NCBI GenBank assembly: GCA_964410725.1
Contig: CAYPID010000043.1
Location: 1 to 19,401, forward strand
Direction of reading: 5' to 3'
DNA from: CALAZP01 sp964410725
GTDB taxonomy: Bacteria; Bacteroidota; Bacteroidia; Chitinophagales; Saprospiraceae
Length of the DNA: 19,401 nt
Shown: positions 14,561 through 19,401 of the stretch, in pieces
How positions within the stretch are numbered: position 1 is the stretch's first letter
Layout: each line of letters begins with the position of its first letter
Notes under the pieces: generated by a model
Database searches by the model: none
What the model saw: the letters and a program-made list of their open reading frames with translations, nothing else
Told to the model about the DNA's origin: nothing
Position numbers and translations under genes: made by a program

Positions 14561-17500
14561 ATGAAATCGCGATTACTTTCATTAATCGTTTTCGCTGTGC
14601 TTAGCCTTCATGCCACCGCACAGATCACCACTAGTACCATAAATGGAAAAGTGGTTGATGACCAAGGCATGGAAATTATAGGAGCCACAGTGTTGGCTAT
14701 TCACACGCCATCGGGAACCTCCTATGGCACAGTTACCAATGCTACTGGATATTATGCCATCCAGGGTATGCGCGTAGGTGGACCTTATGAAATAGAGGTC
14801 AGTTACATTGGCTACAAAGGACAAAAAAGAGAAAATTTGTTTCTAAGTCTAGGTAGTCCTGCTATTGTCAATTTTGTACTTTTAGAAGATGCGGTACAAA
14901 TTGAGGAAGTCGTAGTCACTGCTGCTAAGGATGCCGCGTTTGCGGATGGTAAAACCGGAGCTGCATTGAATGTTTCAGCTGGAAAAATCACTACCTTGCC
15001 CACCATTAGTAGAAGTTTAAATGATTTCACTCGATTGACCCCTCAATCGAACGGAAATGCATTTGCGGGTACTAACTCCAGATTTAACAACTACTCTATA
15101 GATGGCAATATTTACAACAACAACTTTGGATTAGGCTCCGCCCAATTTGCCGGAGGAAGTCCTATATCGCTTGATGCGATTGAAGCGGTAAGCGTTAACT
15201 TAGCTCCTTATGATGTCAGATATTCTGGTTTTACTGGTGCCGCCGTCAATGCGGTTACCAAATCTGGTACTAACCAATTTAGTGGGTCAGTTTATTACCT
15301 TTTACGAAATGATCAGATGATTGGAACCAAAGCGGGTGATGTTAGTGTAGATCCAGGCGATTCAAAAAATGAAATTACTGGGGTTACTTTTGGTGGACCT
15401 ATCATTAAGAATAAATTATTCTTTTTCGCTTCTTATGAAAAGGAGCAAGAAGCGGTACCTTCTTTCCTTAAAAGAGCTGCCAGAGAAGGGGAGACTCCAG
15501 ATGGATTGATTATTTCCAGAGTTCCTTTATCTGAAGCTAATTTTGTGAGACAAAGTATACAAAGCCTGTACGGTTACGATATTGGAGCACCTGATGGTTA
15601 TCCATTTGCATCTGAACAAGAGCGAATCAATGTAAGATTGGATTACAATATCAATGCCCAGCACAAATTTACCGCCAGGTTCAACAACTACAGTGCTTTT
15701 ACCGATGTACCTACCAATGGTAATTCAATCAGGTATATCAGTACCCGATATAGAAATACCTTTAGAACAGGAATTGAGAATATCAATTTCCGAAATAACA
15801 ATTATACCAATGATCGCACAGTTACTTCTTTTGTAGGGGAACTTAACTCTCTTTTTGGAGACCACATTTCTAATCAATTTAATATTGGATATACTCAAAT
15901 TAAAGATCCCAAGAGAGGTATTCCCGGTGGACAGGATTTCCCGATGATCGAAGTACTTGAGCCAGATGCCACTGGTAATTTACTGTACTACATGACCATG
16001 GGCAACGAACTTTTTACCGTAGGTAATCTCCTTGAAAACAACGTTTTCAACATCACCAACAACACGACTATTTACAAAGATAACCACACAATTACGGCGG
16101 GTTTGAATTTTGAATATATGACTTTCAAAAATGCTTTCAATCCCGTATTTAATGGTTTTTACCGGTTCAACAGCTACGCTAATTTTGTAGAAGCAGTAAT
16201 CAATAGAAACCCCAATGTATATCCAGATGCTTTCGCTAAAGGATATGCCCTAGATGGTTCAACAACACCGCCTGTGGACAATACCCAATTTGGACAATTT
16301 GGAGTTTATATTCAGGATGAATATCGGCCAAATGACCGATTGAAATTGACGGGAGGACTTAGAATTGACCTTCCATTTTACCCTATTGATATTCCCAATA
16401 ACCAGCTTTTGGACAACTTAAACAAAACTTTTACCGAAGGTGATGGGACTACCTTTACTCCAGATGTAGCTACCTTCCCAAAGGTTAATCCTTTATTCTC
16501 TCCGAGAGTTGGCTTTAACTGGGACGTAAAGGGAGATCGTTCGCTGATTATTCGAGGAGGTTCGGGGCTATTTTCCGGAAGAATTCCATTTGTTTGGTTG
16601 TCCAATCAGGTCAATGGGTCGGGAGTAGTTAGAGGGGGTTACGGATATGAAGGTCAGCAAGTTATTGACAATGGAATTGTATTCAACCCTGATGTTACTG
16701 CTTATAATCCTGCTAATCCGGCAGAAACCTTATCTAATGAATTAAACTTAACTGATGAAAACTTCAAATTACCACAAGTTTGGAGAACCAATATTGGTAT
16801 TGATCATCAGTTGCCAGGAGGAATTGATGCGACCGTGGAATTATTCTACAATAGAGATGTCTCTACACCGATTGCATACAATCCGGTATTGAAAAGCCCA
16901 GATGGATTTTTCTCCGGAGCTGACCCAAGAGGTTACTGGAACAGCACCAACTATTCCAATGATGCCAATTTCAGAAACGTTTTCTTTTTGACCAATGCCA
17001 CTGAAAAAGCGGATTACGTAGCTGCTACTCTACAATTATCTAAAACTTTTGACAATGGCTTTTATACTATGGTAGCCTATACTGCGTCAAAAGCGCGGGA
17101 TCTAGATGCTGCCGGAGGTTCACAAGCTATTTCACTTTGGCCAGCTACAGTGCAAAACGATAGAAACAATCCAGAATTATCTTATGCTGGATTCGACCAA
17201 CCTAACCGCTTGATTGGTAACCTTTCTTACCAAAAAGGAGGGACCACTATTGGTGTTTTTTATGAGGGTGGAAACGCAGGAAGATTCTCTTACACTTATT
17301 CTGGCAACTTTGGAGATGCGTCTAACAGATTGATGTATGTTCCAAGAAATGCTAGTGAAATTAATTTTGAATCGTTCTCTTTAGGTGGAAATACCATTAC
17401 AACCCAGATGCAGGAACAAATGCTTGAAGCCTATATCGATCAAGATGAATATTTGAGCAGCATTAGAGGTCAAGTGGCTGAAAGAAATGGAGGCCTTGCA

Positions 17501-17809
17501 CCTTGGTTCCACAGATTCGATGTTCGAATACTTCAAGATATTAATTTCACGGATTTAGATAAAAACAAACTTCAATTGACGTTTGATTTCCTAAATTTTG
17601 GAAATTTACTAAACAGTAACTGGGGAGTCTCTCAAGTGGTGAATCAATCTACTTTGTTAAACTACAGAGGGCAAACTAATGGTGTGCCGACCTTTAGATT
17701 AAATGCAATATCTGGAACTTCTACTTTTCCGAGTGAAACTTTCAGAAATACTACCAATATTTTAGGTAATACTTGGAGACTTCAAATTGGAATCAAGTAC
17801 ATTTTCTAA
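14561..17809 (+). CDS. Oar-like TonB-dependent outer-membrane receptor
   Basis: A 1082-residue receptor of the Oar type. It has a signal peptide (to about residue 20, LHATA), a carboxypeptidase-regulatory-like domain (about 25-108, INGKVVDDQGMEIIGATV, ATGYYAIQGM, SYIGYKGQ), a TonB-box-like IEEVVVTA (114-121) and a plug rich in Asn and Gly (about 140-240, with SLNDFTRLTPQSNG, RFNNYSIDGN and GFTGAAVNAVTKSGTNQFSGS). A long barrel ends in an aromatic residue (LQIGIKYIF). VNAVTKSGTN is the hallmark of Oar-like receptors. Myxococcus Oar takes part in development and signal-protein uptake, and many Bacteroidota homologues import peptides or proteins; the substrate here is unknown. No SusD or protease partner is adjacent. 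The ATG at 14561 is preceded by an A-rich tract, and a hairpin terminator follows 23 bp after the stop. Confidence 0.93.
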   Translation: MKSRLLSLIVFAVLSLHATAQITTSTINGKVVDDQGMEIIGATVLAIHTPSGTSYGTVTNATGYYAIQGMRVGGPYEIEVSYIGYKGQKRENLFLSLGSPAIVNFVLLEDAVQIEEVVVTAAKDAAFADGKTGAALNVSAGKITTLPTISRSLNDFTRLTPQSNGNAFAGTNSRFNNYSIDGNIYNNNFGLGSAQFAGGSPISLDAIEAVSVNLAPYDVRYSGFTGAAVNAVTKSGTNQFSGSVYYLLRNDQMIGTKAGDVSVDPGDSKNEITGVTFGGPIIKNKLFFFASYEKEQEAVPSFLKRAAREGETPDGLIISRVPLSEANFVRQSIQSLYGYDIGAPDGYPFASEQERINVRLDYNINAQHKFTARFNNYSAFTDVPTNGNSIRYISTRYRNTFRTGIENINFRNNNYTNDRTVTSFVGELNSLFGDHISNQFNIGYTQIKDPKRGIPGGQDFPMIEVLEPDATGNLLYYMTMGNELFTVGNLLENNVFNITNNTTIYKDNHTITAGLNFEYMTFKNAFNPVFNGFYRFNSYANFVEAVINRNPNVYPDAFAKGYALDGSTTPPVDNTQFGQFGVYIQDEYRPNDRLKLTGGLRIDLPFYPIDIPNNQLLDNLNKTFTEGDGTTFTPDVATFPKVNPLFSPRVGFNWDVKGDRSLIIRGGSGLFSGRIPFVWLSNQVNGSGVVRGGYGYEGQQVIDNGIVFNPDVTAYNPANPAETLSNELNLTDENFKLPQVWRTNIGIDHQLPGGIDATVELFYNRDVSTPIAYNPVLKSPDGFFSGADPRGYWNSTNYSNDANFRNVFFLTNATEKADYVAATLQLSKTFDNGFYTMVAYTASKARDLDAAGGSQAISLWPATVQNDRNNPELSYAGFDQPNRLIGNLSYQKGGTTIGVFYEGGNAGRFSYTYSGNFGDASNRLMYVPRNASEINFESFSLGGNTITTQMQEQMLEAYIDQDEYLSSIRGQVAERNGGLAPWFHRFDVRILQDINFTDLDKNKLQLTFDFLNFGNLLNSNWGVSQVVNQSTLLNYRGQTNGVPTFRLNAISGTSTFPSETFRNTTNILGNTWRLQIGIKYIF

Positions 17810-17831
17810 TTTCAATAGTTAAAAAAATTAT

Positions 17832-17866
17832 AAAGCGTCCATTCATCAGGGTGGGCGCTTTTTTTT
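17832..17866 (+). terminator. Intrinsic terminator of the Oar-like receptor gene
   Basis: AAAGCGTCC (17832-17840) pairs with GGGCGCTTT (17853-17861), with one T-G wobble and a 12-nt loop, followed by an unbroken T run to 17866. It lies 23 bp after the receptor stop codon and just before the MarC gene. Confidence 0.9.
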
Positions 17867-17894
17867 AATGATTAATTTGCTCAATTTTGCGTTC

Positions 17895-18524
17895 ATGTTT
17901 GAACTGTATATAGCGGTCTTAGCTTCTTTATTCTCTCTGGTAAATCCTTTGGGTGCCATACCGGTGTTTCTGGCTATGACTCCACAACACACCAAAGAAG
18001 AGCGGAAAAAAATTGCCCTGCATACCAGTTTGTACGTTTGCCTCATCCTCATTGCTTTTTATTTTGCGGGAACGCTCATTTTAGGTTTTTTCGGTATTAG
18101 TATTAACGCGATGCGAATTGCTGGTGGGTTAGTTATCCTAAGTAGTGGTTACTCTTTACTGGGGGGGCACTTTGCTGAAAGCAGAGCCATCAGCAAAAGT
18201 GTTCGAGAAGAGGCTTTGGTGAAAGATGATATTTCCTTTTCCCCTATGGCCATGCCCCTTTTGTCTGGGCCTGGATCAATATCGCTACTCATTGGTCTGT
18301 ATGGACAACACCCTAGTTTTTTGGATAGAATAATCATAATTGCTGTGGTACTTACTTTGGGATTGATTACCTTCCTTATTCTTCGATCCGCACCCTATCT
18401 ACAATCTATCATGGGGGTATCTGGGCTAAAGGCCCTATCTAGAATTATGGGTTTCATCGTAATGGCCATCGGAGTCCAATATATAATCGGAGGAGGAGTG
18501 GAATTAATTAAACTAAATATTTGA
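17895..18524 (+). CDS. MarC-family integral membrane protein
   Basis: A 209-residue inner-membrane protein of the MarC family, with about six predicted helices. The N-terminal signature SLVNPLGAIPVFLAM (14-28), the central FSPMAMPLLSGPGSISLL and the C-terminal GLKALSRIMGFIVMAIGVQYI are all typical. Despite the name (multiple antibiotic resistance locus), MarC proteins have no settled function; some annotations call them NAAT transporters without proof. I chose the ATG at 17895 (MFELYIAVLASLF), which matches family N-termini. An in-frame ATG at 17868 abuts the terminator T-run, so its ribosome site would fall in the hairpin. The outer-membrane protein gene starts 3 bp after this stop, indicating an operon. 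Confidence 0.88.
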   Translation: MFELYIAVLASLFSLVNPLGAIPVFLAMTPQHTKEERKKIALHTSLYVCLILIAFYFAGTLILGFFGISINAMRIAGGLVILSSGYSLLGGHFAESRAISKSVREEALVKDDISFSPMAMPLLSGPGSISLLIGLYGQHPSFLDRIIIIAVVLTLGLITFLILRSAPYLQSIMGVSGLKALSRIMGFIVMAIGVQYIIGGGVELIKLNI

Positions 18525-18527
18525 TTT

Positions 18528-19151
18528 ATGAAAAAGCTTCAGCAAGCATTTCGATTAAGATACTTACTACTAGTTTTGATGGTAGGATTGACCGGAACTA
18601 TGGGTTACGCCCAAGCAATCAAAAGAAGTGGAGCATCTTCTAATGCAATTAACACCCCTCCCCCTGTTTTTGAAGAGAAAATTTGGTATGGTGGTGGATT
18701 CAATCTCGGATTTTCAGGTTCCTCATTTGTCAGTCTTTTTCAATTGGGCATATCTCCTATGGTGGGTTATAAGTTTACTCCCCAATGGTCAGCTGGTCCC
18801 AGAATATCGTTAACCTACTCTTATTATTCTGCTAGAACAGCTAATGGAGGAAAGGATAATGCCCAACCAATCAGCTATGCTGCTGGCATCTTTACCAGAT
18901 ATAAAGTAATCCCTTCGATTTTTCTTCATGCTGAAGCAGAGCTGGCCAATGAGGCATTAGTCTATAGTGGAGTTTCCCAGATTGAAGTCCAAAGAAGGAC
19001 CAGAGAAAACGTTTATTTAGGCGTAGGTTACAACAGCGCAGGAAATAATGGGTTTGGCTATGAAATTCTTTTGCTCTATAATTTGAATATGCCGCAGAAT
19101 ATTATTGAAAGTCCATTTGATGTCAGGTTTGGCTTTAATTACAAATTCTAA
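18528..19151 (+). CDS. Putative small outer-membrane beta-barrel protein
   Basis: A 207-residue secreted protein. It has a signal peptide with a long basic n-region (MKKLQQAFRLRYLLLVLMVGL, cleavage after about residue 28, GYAQ), then Pro/Ser-rich linker sequence to about residue 48. Alternating amphipathic strands follow (WYGGGFNLGFSGSS, LGISPMVGYKFTPQWSAGPRISLTYSYY, IFLHAEAELANEALVY, NVYLGVGYNSAG, FDVRFGFNYKF). The end on aromatic-x-Phe (NYKF) is the barrel-assembly signal of outer-membrane proteins. The repeated GYKFTPQWSAGPRISL pattern is common in Bacteroidota barrels of unknown role, probably eight-stranded. It starts 3 bp after MarC and is most likely co-transcribed with it. A specific function cannot be inferred. 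Confidence 0.8.
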   Translation: MKKLQQAFRLRYLLLVLMVGLTGTMGYAQAIKRSGASSNAINTPPPVFEEKIWYGGGFNLGFSGSSFVSLFQLGISPMVGYKFTPQWSAGPRISLTYSYYSARTANGGKDNAQPISYAAGIFTRYKVIPSIFLHAEAELANEALVYSGVSQIEVQRRTRENVYLGVGYNSAGNNGFGYEILLLYNLNMPQNIIESPFDVRFGFNYKF

Positions 19152-19401
19152 CACCGCACTTTTATACTGCTATAGGAAAACACCTTTAATTTCATTCAGG
19201 GATCCACCCATTTGCCTTTGTGGTTTAACTCTTTTAGAGGTGATATAACATCCCATATTTGGAAGATTCTATTTGCTTCAAATCTACAACCGCTAATAGT
19301 CAACCCTACACCCCCTTTACATTTCAAACCCCCAACTTTCCTCTGTTTGACGTCCCAAACGCTACCCGATACTGCAATCCACAATCTCGATCAATCATAC
19401 C
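19152..19401. other. Unexplained non-coding tail with strand-skewed composition
   Basis: From 19152 to the window end no credible gene is seen. Plus-strand sequence from about 19300 is unusually C/T-rich with C runs (ACCCCC at 19310-19315, AACCCCC at 19327-19333). A minor palindrome ATTTG-CTT-CAAAT lies at 19271-19283, inside AGATT/AATCT arms. One minus-strand frame stays open for about 60 codons (19196-19384) but matches no family I know. It may be part of a repeat or a decayed mobile element continuing beyond the edge. Confidence 0.4.

Noticed and set aside
11322..17809. SusC/SusD polysaccharide-utilisation locus
   Set aside because: Both large genes are TonB-dependent receptors, but no SusD-like lipoprotein, glycoside hydrolase or hybrid sensor is adjacent.
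17868..17894. Earlier ATG start for the MarC protein
   Set aside because: It abuts the terminator T-run, leaving no room for a ribosome site outside the hairpin; family N-termini align with the ATG at 17895.
19196..19384. Minus-strand open frame of about 62 codons in the tail
   Set aside because: No recognisable domain, no ribosome site, and composition like the surrounding non-coding sequence.

Overview
The window looks like a draft chromosome segment from a Bacteroidota bacterium. The evidence is two TonB-dependent receptors with carboxypeptidase-like N-terminal domains (one Oar-type), a PUR-family (DUF3276) nucleic-acid-binding protein, a secreted protein family I know only from this phylum, A-rich translation starts with weak Shine-Dalgarno sites, and matches to the TAnnTTTG -7 promoter element. 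Class cannot be fixed from the sequence; Saprospiria or Cytophagia are plausible. A 100-N block marks a scaffold join.

Layout. Positions 1-3300 form a sugar-metabolism edge: the start of a nucleoside-symporter-like MFS transporter (partial) and a cytosolic Gfo/Idh/MocA oxidoreductase on the minus strand, divergent from a Tat-exported Gfo/Idh/MocA oxidoreductase. Next is a minus-strand cluster read right to left: a secreted 425-residue protein of unknown function, an HtrA-like serine protease, and a sugar-isomerase-type cupin. Positions 5935-8040 hold a membrane-anchored vWA protein. Convergent to it are the PUR protein and, upstream of PUR on the same strand, an operon of lipoprotein, YjjX-type NTP phosphatase and an MdlA/MsbA-type ABC exporter. 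Positions 11322-17809 hold two divergent TonB-dependent receptors around a 479-bp AT-rich spacer, each closed by a strong hairpin terminator. The right end has a MarC-family membrane protein followed 3 bp later by a small outer-membrane barrel protein, then about 250 bp of unexplained, strand-skewed sequence.

How the genes relate. The left edge suggests uptake and redox handling of a sugar or glycoside in periplasm and cytoplasm. The 425-residue protein, HtrA and cupin are close enough to be co-transcribed. Lipoprotein and yjjX overlap by 11 nt and the ABC gene starts 15 nt later, so these three are probably one transcript. The receptors lack SusD partners, so this is not a classical polysaccharide-utilisation locus.

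Most of the window is ordinary housekeeping and envelope sequence, and I do not see a clear novel defence, mobile or CRISPR system. The most useful observations are: (1) the 100-N gap is probably not a real gap, because the flanks share a 4-base overlap that restores the protease PDZ reading frame exactly; (2) a nested inverted repeat lies over the probable PUR promoter; (3) the 425-residue secreted protein has an amidotransferase-like Cys motif and lacks the features of asparagine synthetase, the label I recall its relatives carrying; (4) the vWA protein combines an intact MIDAS with a second Rossmann-like region.
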